Below are positions 33,691-45,712 of a stretch of 64,000 nt of DNA, piece after piece. Positions within the stretch are counted from its first letter, which is position 1, and every line of letters starts with the position of its first letter. The DNA lies in the NCBI GenBank assembly GCA_951799425.1, contig OX637406.1, forward strand, positions 25,352,390-25,416,389, in the 5' to 3' direction. The notes under the pieces were generated by a model that did no database searches, was not told where the DNA came from, and saw only the letters and a program-made list of their open reading frames with translations. The stretch comes from Ilex aquifolium. Its lineage: Eukaryota > Streptophyta > Magnoliopsida > Aquifoliales > Aquifoliaceae. A program made the translations under genes and the position numbers.

Positions 33691-34812
33691 ATGGATCCAA
33701 GAAGAGAGACAAGAGCCTCATCAAGTCGAGCAAGGCGAGGAGCCTCTTCATTGCCTGAATCCATCCCGCAATAAGAAGAACAACCCAAGGTTCACAATCA
33801 ATTCGATAATGCTATGTTTGAGAACATAGATCAGCAAGTTTGATATGATACTCACTTTTATTCTAAGTCTATTATTGCTGAAAGACCTGTGATATATGAG
33901 GATTTTGAACAAATTGAGGTTAGGCAAAATCTAGCAGCACGATGTTGATTACATTATGTAAATCTGGTAGGTCTTGACTATGAATGTTTAGTCTAGAAAT
34001 TTTAAAGTAATGCATGAGAAACTGGGCCAAGACAATTGCCCGCATATGTTAGGGGAGTGGTATTTTAGGTTACACCCACTACCATTGCCAACTTTTTAAA
34101 CTCTATACCAAGGCATCAGTATCCCCAATATCCCTTTACCATATTGCCTGACCTGTCTACCATTGGGATTGAGTTGACTGCGAAACCGGAGTAAGTCCGA
34201 GTTAGGCCAAATAAATTCATTAAGCAAGGGGACTTGACTGACAAATACAGAATCTTGAATTTGATAACTGTAAACAGTTTGCTGCCCTAGTCTCAGAAAA
34301 ATCAAATTTACACTGAGAGAAATTATTTTATGTATGCTTTTGGAATGGGATACACTATTTACTTGCCGATGCTCATAATGGATCAAATGATGTTAACTTT
34401 CAAAACTAAGAAGCCCTCACTCCTATTTTCTATTTTAGTATCTGAGTTATGTAGAATAAAAGGAGTGATTGCAGATGCAACATGACCAACAGTGGAGCAT
34501 TTGGTACCTTTGGATAAAACCTTACTGAAAAAGAGCCATGGAGGGCAAGTAGAAGAGCAACTGGAAGCACCACCAGAGCAACAAGCAGACCCATTCCCAG
34601 AAGGAGTAGATTTTCAGCCACCAGAGGAACCCCAGCAACAAGAAGAACAACAACCCTATGTTCATGTTGATGACTTGACTGACTGCCAAATGTTGATGGG
34701 ACTAGAGACTAGCATAACCCAATTGGACCAAAGGATGGCCAGCTATGAGGAGAATCATAACGAAATCCAAAGGCTACTTCGAGGGCAATATAGTGGTGGC
34801 CCTTCAGCCTAG
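33691..34812 (+). pseudogene. Athila env-position reading frame remnant
   Basis: It starts with MDPRRETRASSSRARRGASS, a start style common to the extra frame that Athila elements carry downstream of pol. Pieces VRPNKFIKQGDLTDKYRIL and a final Glu/Gln/Pro-rich stretch (34492-34812, with PEEPQQQEEQQPY) follow. The function of this plant frame is not established; the name env-position refers only to location. No signal peptide or membrane segment is clear here. It is broken. Confidence 0.7.
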
Positions 34813-36543
34813 TGATCATAGTTCTTGGAATTTCTATGCTCTTTCTACTTTTCTGAACTTTTTATTATGCACTTTGTTTTATGTTTGTTAGATGTTTTGA
34901 AAGATTGTTTTGATTTGGTTTTAATTAAGTGGGTTAGTTGGTGATTTTGCTTAATTTTTGCTGTGTTAGGATACTTAGTTCATATGATTCACAAGACAAA
35001 TTACATTATCATTCTAATGTTTTGCAGGTATAACCCTAATCGAATTACAAGAGATTTTCATACATTGTTTGTGCCCTTTGTCTATATTTTCATAAAAAAC
35101 TCATCTTTTTGAGTACTAAATAATTTCTTATTTTGATTTTTTTTTTGAAATAGCATGATCCTTTATAAAGCTTACATATATAGTGGAGATGCAAAACCTG
35201 TGTGCAGATTTTGAGCCAATCTTCCTTGGAGAGATTTTAACATTTACTCAAGTAAGAATTTTAGTTCTACGTAATTTTTCTTTTAATAATCTCATTATCG
35301 TTGTTTTGGTTAGCACTTTTTAAATAACATATCTTAAAATTGTGAATGGAAATCATGCATGTGTATGAATCTTGGGAAATGATCTTGGGCCATTTATGAT
35401 TTTATTTTGAGTCTTAGCCATTTCTTTTACAAAACTATATCCCTCGTAAGCCGTGATTGAGCCTAAAAGTACAATTTCTTTTCTTAAACCCATGCATTAA
35501 CCAAGCCACATAAAATATATATGATTGACCCTTGCTATCTAATTTTCTTGCACCCTCTCCTAAAGAAGGCATTATACAGGAAAGGAGAAAAATGATGATT
35601 ATGGTTCAAGAAAGAAAACAAAAAGAAAGAAGAAAAGAATCTGTGAAAAGAAAGAAAACAGAAATATAAAAAGGAAAAGAAAGAAAGCAAAGCAAGGGAA
35701 TAGCCAAGAATTTGCAAATATGGGATTGAAAAAGGAGAAATGGGAAGTATGATGTGTAAAAGTTTGGGGAAAATGGGAGAGATGTGCGCTACATAAATCG
35801 AAAAAAAATAGTTTTTTGAATACCTTTGATGTTGTTTCTTTAAACCCAATGCCCTTTATCCACGTTATAACCCTAATAAAGTCCTTTTTTATTCCAGAAA
35901 GCATGCACGTGTATTATTTCCAGCTATTCATTAAAAGGGTGAATGTTGATAATATTGTTTGATATAGTGTTAATATTCTTTCATGAGATTATGTCAAATT
36001 CCATTTTTGTTCAATTAACCTTTCTTTGGAAAATTACATGTGTCATTACTTTGCTTTGGTGATAATATTCTTATCACATGTAATTGCTGAGTAATAATCA
36101 CTAAAACTTGAGTGTGTTCTTTGCTGAGTGATTTACAAGGAAGGATTGACATCAAGGCTAATTCTTGTACAACAGAGTAAAGGATTGCGATATTTCTTTA
36201 GTGTTTTTGAAAGTAAAGAAATCCCTGCACACACAAACGAGTTTTTGTGAAAATGTATGGAATAGTGTTACAATTGGTGTTTGTTACTCTTATAGTGATA
36301 AGGAGAGGGGAAATATTTTGGTCTTACAATAAAATGGTGATTTAATCTTATCTGTGAAAAATATGAATTATGTAAATCCTAACCTTTGAAGTTTGTACTT
36401 TTTCACTGGAAATCTTCACTAGACAAAACATGTCCACTAGGGATCACCTAGGGGTTGAACGGCTTGTTGAATAGGTTAAATGCAATCGTGAAATCTATGA
36501 AAGTGATGTTGTTTTATTTTATTACTAGGGACTAGTAATGTTT
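34813..36543 (+). other. Athila 3' untranslated region
   Basis: No gene is seen. The stretch 35575-35710 is purine-rich on the plus strand (AAGAAAGAAAACAAAAAGAAAG), giving long but meaningless frames on the other strand. A long non-coding segment between the last frame and the 3' LTR is usual for Athila. A purine-rich GGTTGGAGGG abuts the LTR at 36543-36555 and may be the polypurine tract. Confidence 0.7.
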
Positions 36544-36555
36544 GGTTGGAGGGTG

Positions 36556-37960
36556 TGATTAACCCTAAAAAAGTGCAGTAATGAATCAGAATTTAGGGTT
36601 AAATGTGTGCGTAAATTAGGTTAAAGTGATTGATTTATAAAGTATTAGGGTTAATGTCTGATTTATCTATTTTGTAGGGTTTCGAGAATAATTAAGAAAG
36701 TTTGAAGGGATAAAAGTGCAGAGGCTAAACAAGAGAAGGGAGACAAGTGTAACTAAAAGTCAAACAAGTCAACAAAGGAGAGTTGCACAAGGCAAAAAAA
36801 CCAGAGAATCTCCACCATCCAGACGGTGGTGGCGGCGTCCGGATGGTACCCTAAACCAGCTTACCTCTCATCTCCTCCTAATGGTCCAGAAAAGCAACAG
36901 AATTGTCTGATTGGCCTACCTGGGTGTCTTCGGCCTTATCCCCCCTTCCACTGCCTATAAATACCCCTATTCAGTTAGTTTTAGGAGAAGATTCGTCAGA
37001 GAAGAAATCCAGAATTAGAAGAACCTTGCCCTAAACACTTTTCAACCAAAATTTTCTCTACTACTACATTTATGTTTCATCTTTTCTACTTGTAGGGTTG
37101 AACCTCTCTCACTTTTGTGCCCTAGTCGGTAATAAGAGTGGAGGTGTTTCAACTATTCCTCAAGGAAGGACTTGTTGTATTTTGTGTTCTGTTGTAATAG
37201 GGTTATCTCATTCTTCTTGCTCGTCTATAACAATGAAGTGTGAGTAGTCCGTTTATACTCTTTGGTGAAGGGTGAAAGCATGTGTAATATTGTTTGGGTT
37301 ATAAAAATGCCGATGTTTTATTCATGCATTAATGTTTATACCTCCCTTAACTGATGGATGGTTATTACTATTATATGCTCATAGTTAGGAACACCGAGCA
37401 AAGCTTATTGCTATATACCATTCTATCTATAAGTTATTACGTACTTCATGCATGATTCAATGATGCATGCAGTTGGGTTTTATGTAACAGTTAGGAGATT
37501 GGTTATAAACGGGTTAAATCTCATCATAGTCAATGCTTTGGATTCTATGCATAAACTGAAACTTCATCTTCATTAAATCATCAACATGCCGGTCAAATAG
37601 CTAGAGTAAACCTTATGAATGGTTCACCTTCAGATTTACTAGGATTATTTGAGTGTTGCATGGTACATAGACCTTCTGGCTAATCTAATCAGTTGCTATG
37701 ATATGGTTCAGTTATACATCAAACCTACCGGTTAAATTTCCAATGAAATGGAAGTTAATTGCTATAAGGTGACATTTCTATAAACAAGCAATATAATGCA
37801 TGTCGGATCGACGAACTAAAGAGTAGCTTTTTAGTTATTGTTATCAAGAGTTTAATTTAAGTAATTTTCTTAATGTTCTAAGTTTACACCACAAGCTATT
37901 TTAAAGCACACTACACACAAGACAATCTTACATTTTTCCATTTTGAATTCCAATAGTTAG
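36556..37960 (+). mobile_element. Athila 3' LTR, truncated at its right
   Basis: It starts TGATTAACCC and is collinear with the 5' LTR. It includes a CCACC..TCCAGACGGTGG palindrome variant at about 36817-36834, a TATA-like CCTATAAATACCCC at about 36955-36968 and the unoccupied T2 target site. It stops at GTTAG (37956-37960), where a P LTR starts. The last 80 or so bases and the right target copy are absent. Confidence 0.88.
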
Positions 37961-39240
37961 TGTTGGAACGGAAATCCCAAGAGCTGTTGACAGCGCGTAT
38001 GTATTGAATATAAAAAATTTTCCTTTAAAACCCTACAAGGCGAAATTAGGGTTTACCTTCGAGATCCCTCGGGATTGATCTCGTCTCAGCATGAATGCAT
38101 AACAGAACAACGAGCAACCGAAGGACGGCTCGACGAACCTCGCGGCCTTCTGTCGTATATCCCCCAACGTCAAAATTCAGATGCAGTATGAGCTGCCAAG
38201 ACCTCCGAATCCTTACTCTCTCTTTCAGTCTCTCTAAAAAACGTGAGTAAAGAATAGATGCTGAATTAGATAGCTTAGAAGTCTATATATAGGCTACAAC
38301 AGAGACCCTAAGGAGAAATAAGGACCGAGCTTCCAATGGGCTTAGGATTCCTATGTTCAACCCATAACAAACATCCTACAGCCCATTAAAAATAAGTCAG
38401 TCTACTAAAGACTTATTATTGATCTCCTGATCCTTATCTCAAAATTATTTTCGAGTTCCTTATTATTATATGCTTAATAATCTCCCCACATTTAAGATTA
38501 CAGATGTCTATCAATTAAATAAATTACTGGCAATTATATTTAATTGACTTCTTTTATTCATTGAGACCTTACCACTCAACTTATTTGTCATGTCGGATAA
38601 TTAAATCCACCTGTAGGGTTTGACATTAGCAAAACTTATGAGCTTCCTCAAGGGGACATCATCAACCCATTTAAATACTAGGACATGGTTTCCTTTAATA
38701 TTTAATTTTCACTTTACAAATAACATCGTCTCCCAATTCATCGAGCTTATTGACCCAATATGAATCTCACTCTTTGATGAATTAAAGTGACAAACATTAT
38801 ATGCAAGTGGCAATTAAATATTTAGGGATTAAGAGCATAAGCAATCATAATAATCATGAGGTATTTATTATCTTATTATATCAGTAAAAGATAATAACCT
38901 CAACATGGGTCTATTCAATACATAAAGTATACTAGTGCAATAATCCGAGACATCAAACAATCTGCTATAGTCAAGACAGACTATGTCAGAATATTACACT
39001 ACAATCATACCGATGGTGTGTCCAATTTCATCTACGATTGTGAACATATACTCATATTATATAAGGATCCGATAATCTAGTCTTCTGTAAAATATAAGAC
39101 ACACATGCATACCATATATAAAATATAATACAAACATATTTCCCATATTGATTCTCAATAAAATGGAAAGAACAAACTTTTATTAATTAATAAAATGAGT
39201 TTCACTAAAAAAAGTAAACTTTTAGTATACTACTCTATCA
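37961..39240 (-). mobile_element. P2: P-family LTR joining two unrelated hosts
   Basis: Plus-strand ends are TGTTGGAACG and ACTCTATCA, 1280 bp. It is collinear with P1 (1288 bp) read from the other strand. A TATA-like box lies on the minus strand near 38285-38295. The left flank is Athila LTR ending GTTAG; the right flank is T5 LTR starting ACAAC. No target duplication, primer site or polypurine tract is present. Both LTR ends look complete. Confidence 0.8.
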
Positions 39241-39473
39241 ACAACATCCTTTCACCGGGATCATAAACAACACAGGGTTCTGGCAGAGTCTCCCTTATAT
39301 CGGGCACTCCCAAACGCATAACCTATGTACATCTCAATCACTTGACCATTCCAAGGTCTCATATACATCATTTTGTCCTTAATTTTACTCCATTTACATC
39401 CTTTGAGCAAAAGGACTCAAGGCCCGAAGGCTTGGCAAGATCATTTTAATTTTCTGAAAACTGAAGAGGACTT

Positions 39474-39665
39474 ACAGGTAGAAAATCAACGTTCTACCGG
39501 TAGAACAGTTCACTAGAATTCTACTATCGGTAGATAATCAACGTTCTACCGGTAGAATAGCCCTCTGGAATTCTTCTACCAGTAGATAATTAACGTTCTA
39601 CTGGTAGAAGAGCTCTCTGAAATTTTTTTACCGGTAGATAATCAAAGTTCTACCAGTAGAAGAGC
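39474..39665. repeat. TTCTACCGGTAGAA tract in T5
   Basis: About four imperfect units of 57-60 bp of the form GGTAGATAATCAACG then TTCTACCGGTAGAA. The palindrome is extended by two bases on each side relative to other T copies. A decayed relative with TTCTAC and GTAGAA halves lies in the U LTR at 44161-44260. Confidence 0.85.
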
Positions 39666-39903
39666 TCAGTTTTTTCCCCGATTCGATCCTTTTTCAATTC
39701 CAACTCATCCAATCTCATATAACATCCACCCAAACTCATATAACATACAAGTTTACACAAAACATAGTTCATATGAGTTTGTTTTACAATCCTTTACACA
39801 ATATTACATGTTCAAAACTAATTACACACTTGTTTTACAAAAATGTAATTCAAAGCCACAATCCGGTTTTCTTCATCAATGAGGGTCCAAATGAGAGTCA
39901 TCC

Positions 39904-42298
39904 TGTGATGCCCCAAAATTCGGGAGTCCGTTTATCAACCCATCAACCCGCGGAATACCCGTGGATGCCGGTTAACCCGACACCGCGGCACCACATTCCC
40001 TTCACAGGAATTTATAAAAAAAATACAAGTCCAATTAATTTAGGTTAGTTGACCCATCCGAGGTCCAATATACCACCATTGGTATCCTATTATTGTCCAT
40101 TTGTAACATTGGAAGGAAGGAAAATATAGCCCAAAGACTTGGCAAAAGAAAAAAAAAAAAAAATTCTGAGTTTTTGGAAAGTGTACCGGTATGCGTACCG
40201 GTACGGCGAGCTCACTGGTCCTGGCCGTACCGGTACGCCCCACCTTCTGGACAGCTCTGTACCGGTACGCTCTGTCCACCTTTGCCCATTTCACCTGTTT
40301 TTCGACTCCAATCCATTCCAAATCTCACCAAATTCATCTCAAACTTACACAACATGTATTTATACATTAAAACATGATTGATACAAGTTCTATTACAATT
40401 ATTGACATAAATTTACATGCCAAAACTGAGTTTTTATAAATATTTTTACAAAAACTTCAAGTAAAGCCACATTCCGGCTTTCTTCCTCCTCAAGTGCCTG
40501 AGTGAGTGTCGTCCGTCGGCGTAAAACCCGCACCTGAAATGTTTTCCCGTATAGGGTGAGCCACGCTCAATAGGGTATCTCCTAAAGAGGCTAATCCCCA
40601 ACCTATATGTATATGAAATGTTCACATGCCAACAAATCAACAATTCTTAACATTCCAATTTAGAATATGCATTCCTTATTGGAATCTACCATGTCATGCC
40701 ATGAAATGAGATGGGACTCACTCACGCACATCAATCCCGAGCCCTTCCCGGCTCCTCACACATGCAAGTGCCAATGTGTATGAAATCCGTCATTTATGTT
40801 ACACATCAAATGACATAACAATCTAGGGTCTTTATAGGGGTGGATGTTCATGGACTCACACCAAGGGTCACCCAACCCACACGGAATTGACGGACTTCCG
40901 CCGAGGGTTCCGCGTACACTCACACACTTTATGGGCCGAGCCAAGGGAGTGCGTATCCCAATCACCAGGTCTTGCACTCGAGGGATCTTCTAACCCTTCT
41001 TACTACCCCAACCCTATCAACCATGTAAACCGTGCGACTCGGCTAGGTTTTCAACCAAGCTCATTCGAGCCCACCCGTTATCCACCAAATGTGGTGTTGA
41101 CGACACCCATGCACCCACACCACATATGCGATGTTCCCGTGCATAATGCAATGTAATGCCTCATTACAACATGATACAAAGTTCAATATGCAATGAATGA
41201 CATATGAACTATATTAACATATTTCACGTATTCCATGGCCAAATTATATCATAAACATATAATTTCCATACCTCTTCACAAAGTCAATATATCATAAACA
41301 TGTATATATATCAACAATTCACATAACTCAACTCCCAAGCATGTTATCAACACACTAGATTTTCAAGGCATATGTAAACACATAAACATGCCACAATTTC
41401 ACATCACACAATAATCACATTGGGTCTATTTCACCTACACAATTCTAGAAATCACAATTAACAATTTCTAATCACCAATCCAAGCTAGGATTTATCTTTA
41501 CCCATTTCAATACCCATTTAACAACAATAGGCAATGATACTTGAATCTATCCATGTTCCCATTTCACCTAAGCATTCTAGGTTTGGAATAAACCATAGTA
41601 GAAGGGAATCCTACCTCTTGTAGCGTAAAACGAAGTGTAGAGAACTTCGAGAACACCTCACTAGCCCCAAAAACCTTGATTTCTCCAAAGCCTCCTCTTG
41701 GATCTTCGATGAAATTCCTTGTTTTTGGTGTGGTTGTGTAGCCCTCGTCGATGTGATCGACTTTAGTTCTTGGCTCGACGGATTCCGACCAACGGAACTC
41801 CGGGAATCGACGAAAGAAGATTGGATTTTTGATTTTTCTTCTCCTCTCTCCCTCACACGTTTACACACTGGTTTGGGCAGAAAATTCTGCCTAAAATGCA
41901 GATATTTGCTCCTATTTATAGTTTTAATACTTGACCCACGTCGCGCCACGTGTCCGGGTCCGTTTTCGCCCCGAAACGATTTATTTGATCCCGGTTTAAG
42001 TTCAAATTAAATTTATTTGAACTTTAATTCAATTATAAGGAAATTTTATAAAATTTATTTGTAAGGACCTTTGTGAGCTCAGCCGCCACCCAGTCGCCTC
42101 GAACTACGTGCAAAATCCGACTATCTCGGAATTCGACGAAATTTGACAGGGTAACTAGATTTCGCAATACGAATCCAACGGCGAAGTCCGTTGTGTCATA
42201 CGAGCTCTAGAAACACGAGTATTTTAAATACGCATTATAGTGGCAAATGACCATTTTGCCCTTTTTTAGAAAAAATTCAAATTTACCCGGGTTTTACA
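39904..42298 (-). mobile_element. T4: solo T-family LTR, TSD CATCC
   Basis: Plus-strand ends are TGTGATGCCCC and CGGGTTTTACA, 2395 bp, flanked by exact CATCC at 39899-39903 and 42299-42303. It landed inside the short second reading-frame block of T5. It has a GTACCGGTAC tract at 40181-40271, an intron-like span 40534-41614 and a TATA-like box on the minus strand at about 41920-41932. Confidence 0.93.
40181..40271. repeat. GTACCGGTAC tract in T4
   Basis: Four ACCGGTA cores with CTGGTCC or CTGGACAG spacers. It follows the shared ATTCCAAATCTCACC..CCATTTCACC cassette when read from the minus strand. Confidence 0.8.
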
Positions 42299-44160
42299 CA
42301 TCCACTGACGCTTGTCCCGCACCTGAAATGTTGTCCCCATAAAGGTTGAGTCATGCTCAATATGGTATCTTCTAAAGAGGCTACTTCCCAACCTAGATGC
42401 ATATGAAATGCTCACATGCAATTCAACAATCAACAATCAATAGACAATCCATTTAGGAATATGTAATTTATAATGGAATACTTTATGCCATGACATGTAA
42501 TGAGATGAGACTCACACATGCAACGCAACCCGAGCCTTCACCGACTCCCATATCACACGCCATGTCATGCTTATAAATCCGGGCATTCCAAGCCCCCGCC
42601 ATTAATGTTGCACATCCACTGACCATTATAATCCCGGGTCTTTCTTGGGGTGGGTATTTATAGACTTACACCAGCAGGCACCCAACCAAAACACCATTTA
42701 TGGACTTCCACCAATGGCTCTGCATGTGCCGACACACTTTATGGACTCAATACCAATGGAGTGCGTGTCCAAATAACTGGGTCTTGCACCCGAGGGATAG
42801 TCTAGCCCTTCTTGCTAACCCCAACCCTATTTTCAATGCAAACCCGTGCAACTCAATCGAATATTGATCCAACTTTTCCGAGCCCACGCATCATCCACTA
42901 AGAATGTTGTTTGATCAAAACCATGCACACACACCCAACTCATGTCATATGCCCACGAATGTGATGCTACCCCTGCATATGCAATGTAGTGTGCTATTGC
43001 ATTTAATATCATTATGCAACCAAGTTTTCAATCGTAATATCAACATCATGTTCAACATGTCACGAGCACAATATGAATAACATTCCATCTCAACAATATT
43101 CTCAATTGTCAATTTATATCATATGCATATAAATTACAATATATATTCTCACCAAGCATGTTATAACATTTTCAATGGAACAACCATGCTAAATTAACCT
43201 AGGCATTTTATCAAACACCTTTATAGCACATAATCACATAAACACATAATATGCCCTATCCATCACATTTCTCATGAAATTATTAAACAAGCAATTTCAA
43301 CAACCCAATTCATGCAAGAATTGATTTTAACCATTCTTAAACCCAATTTTCACATTTCAACCACAATAGGTATGTGCCATACATGAGATTACATCCCTAA
43401 CACCCTACCCATTTCATATTTCACTCAACGTTGGAAATAAACCTAGCTAGGAGAAAAACCTTACCCCTTGAAGGGTAATTCGAGCTGTAGAAAATTACCA
43501 AGGACCCAAATCAAGCTTTAACCCTTGATTTTCAAAAATCGCGTCTTTGAGACTTTGGTCAAATCCCCGATTTTTGGTATGTAGGCATAACCCTCGTCTC
43601 GTAGATGAACTTGAGTTCTTGGCCCGAAGGATTTCGACCAAATGTTGGCCCTAGATCGTAGAGAAAAGATGAAGAATACTTGATTTTTCTCTTTCCTCTC
43701 TCCCTTCTCTCTTTTTTCGAAATTCAGTTGGGTATGGAGAGAAAATCTGATTTTTCTCCCCTATTTATACCCCTTTGATACTTGGCCCCCTTTGCGCCAC
43801 ACGTCCGCCTTTCTCGGGTCCGATTTCGTCCCAAATTAATTAAATCTCGTCCCAATTCAAGTTCAATATATTTTTATTTGACCTAAATTTAAATTATTTT
43901 TCACTTTTTGCAATTAATTTTCAATCGCATTTATTTTGGTCACGCGACACCCAATCGCCACGTAAAAGGTAAAAAATTCGAGTATCTCAGAATTCAATAA
44001 AAATTGATTGGGCAACTAGATTTTGCGAGACAAATGCAACAGTGAGGTCCGTTTCATCATCCGAGTTCTAGAAAAGTTTGGGTTTTCAACCCGTATCATA
44101 GTAGCTAATTACAGTTTTGCCATTTTTTCATAAAAATTCAAAATTTTCCCGGGTCTTACA

Positions 44161-45156
44161 ATTCTATTGGTAGGTCACCTCGTCCTACAAGTAGAAGTCT
44201 GACAGAACGTCGTTCTACCCATAGAACACATGTAGAAGTCTGGTAGAAACCCTTATTTGACCCATCTTTTTCCCAAATCTTTCTCTCTCTACCTCACAAC
44301 CTCTAACATACATACCAACAATCATAAACATAATCCCCCATGAAAAGTTGTACTAATAATATACCCACATAAAAATTCATAAATCAAAATTAAAACTAAA
44401 ACCAAAACCATCCCTCAGAACCAAAATTCACAACCCAAAAACCCATTCTTTTTCTAGACCTTCCAAACTCCGTTCTACAGTACCCAACTATTATCCACAC
44501 CACTAGGATACTTCTAAAGGTTGAAAAACATATAAATTTGCAAGATTTCAATTACCTTAATTGCTTCTCAACTCCGTTGAACTTCTCCGAGCTTTCACTC
44601 AAGAACTTTGGATTTCCTAGCCCTTCAATCACAACCACCACTCACTTCCTTGGGCACAAACATGGATTGTGCAAGTTCTCAAGAAGGATTTCCACTCAAG
44701 CACAAGCATGCAAGAATTTCTTTCTAAAATTGACAAATTCCAAAACCCACCAACTCTCTCTCTCTCTCCTTACATTAAACACACACACATGCACACGTAT
44801 GCATACGTATATATATATCACATCTCTCTCTTTGTCTCTCTCTCTCTCTCTATAAATATAGGTGGGTAAGAGGGAAAAGATATGGTTGTCTCTTATGACA
44901 CCTCTTCTCCCCAAACTACACCCCAAACCCCCTATCGTTTTTCTTGCTCACATAAATCGCCCATGATTTTAATCGCTTAACGATTTACATCCAAAATATT
45001 TCACTATCTATTCAATCAAACCCCTATAGTTATTTAATTTAAACACTATCTAGCTCCAATACTTCTAACAACCGTAATTGAATCCCCATAACAAACATCA
45101 CAAATTATGCTTAAACCCAAAATAGTTTTAAAATGCTATAATGCTTGGGTCTCACA
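44161..45156 (-). mobile_element. U solo LTR, right part
   Basis: It ends GGGTCTCACA at 45156, followed by the second TAGGG copy (45157-45161). A CT-rich and CA/TA microsatellite lies at about 44755-44857, just at the TATA-like TATATTTATAG on the minus strand. A donor-like AAG|GTAATTG is at about 44553 on the minus strand. Partial TTCTAC/GTAGAA palindromes are at 44161-44260. Confidence 0.8.
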
Positions 45157-45161
45157 TAGGG

Positions 45162-45712
45162 GGTTTGGTTTCTTGTGAGAACCAACCGCTATTCACTTAC
45201 TGTGATAGAGACAGAAGGTTAGTATACTATTCCTAGAAAATTACGTCAATGCCATTGCGTCGATATATGGGCTACTTAAAAATGGTTTATCCTTGCGAGG
45301 ATTGGATTGATGATTGGATGTGTGTGTGGGCCAGGATATTCTCGATGTGTGGACTCATGTTAGCCAATCTGCATACATGAGATATATTGATTGTGTTGAT
45401 ATATGGCTTGAGAGCTGATTTTACTTCTTCATGAATTTTATTGTGTGCACTGCAAACCTGAGATCTTATTGTTATTGTTTTAATTCAAATACTTATATGT
45501 TATTTTACAAAGTGAGACTTACCAGTTTTGATGTTTCCAAAACCTAGTGAGTTTGAGAAGGTTTTCCAACTGGTTTTTGTGCTCATCCTATGATATAACA
45601 TTTTTTTTAGATTTCGGTATTGAGGAGGATCTCAGACTAGGTGATCAAGTAGAATGGGATACAGATGTGGATCAGGATATTGATCCAGATTTGGAGGCTT
45701 GGAGATGCTTAT
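45162..45712 (+). mobile_element. S element 5' LTR, middle part
   Basis: It resumes the LTR broken at 14262. GAGAACCAACCGCTATTCACTTACTGTGATAG-type sequence matches S2 at 16495-16530. An acceptor-like T run ending in TTAG precedes 45611, after which an acidic frame (IEEDL, EWDTDVD, DPDLEAW) follows, a diverged relative of the R block. It is interrupted at 45712 by the R solo LTR. Confidence 0.8.

Larger units (their letters stand above)
39241..44160 (-). mobile_element. T5: T-family LTR, left end missing, invaded by T4
   Basis: The LTR parts are 39241-39903 and 42304-44160. The right end is CGGGTCTTACA, the usual T start on the minus strand. The left end is missing about 100 bp and begins inside the ACCACATCCCCTTTACCGGG segment seen at 52510-52540. 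It has a palindromic tract at 39474-39665, an intron-like span 42323-43467 and a TATA-like box on the minus strand near 43757-43770. Confidence 0.8.

Noticed and set aside
35535-35904. Minus-strand Phe/Leu-rich frames resembling membrane proteins
   Set aside because: They are translations of a purine-rich stretch in the Athila 3' untranslated region and have no other support.
11576-39240. Inversion between the opposite-strand LTRs P1 and P2
   Set aside because: Swapping the flanks as an inversion predicts does not create matching 5-bp duplications on either side.
15161-44160. S2 start and T5 end as the ends of one element, since both show TGTAAGACCC
   Set aside because: The flanks ATCAT and ATTCT do not match, and beyond the first ten bases the two LTRs belong to different families.
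44538-44855. A 105-codon plus-strand frame ending in a Ser/Leu run
   Set aside because: The end is a CT microsatellite translation, and the frame lies in the U LTR on its antisense strand.
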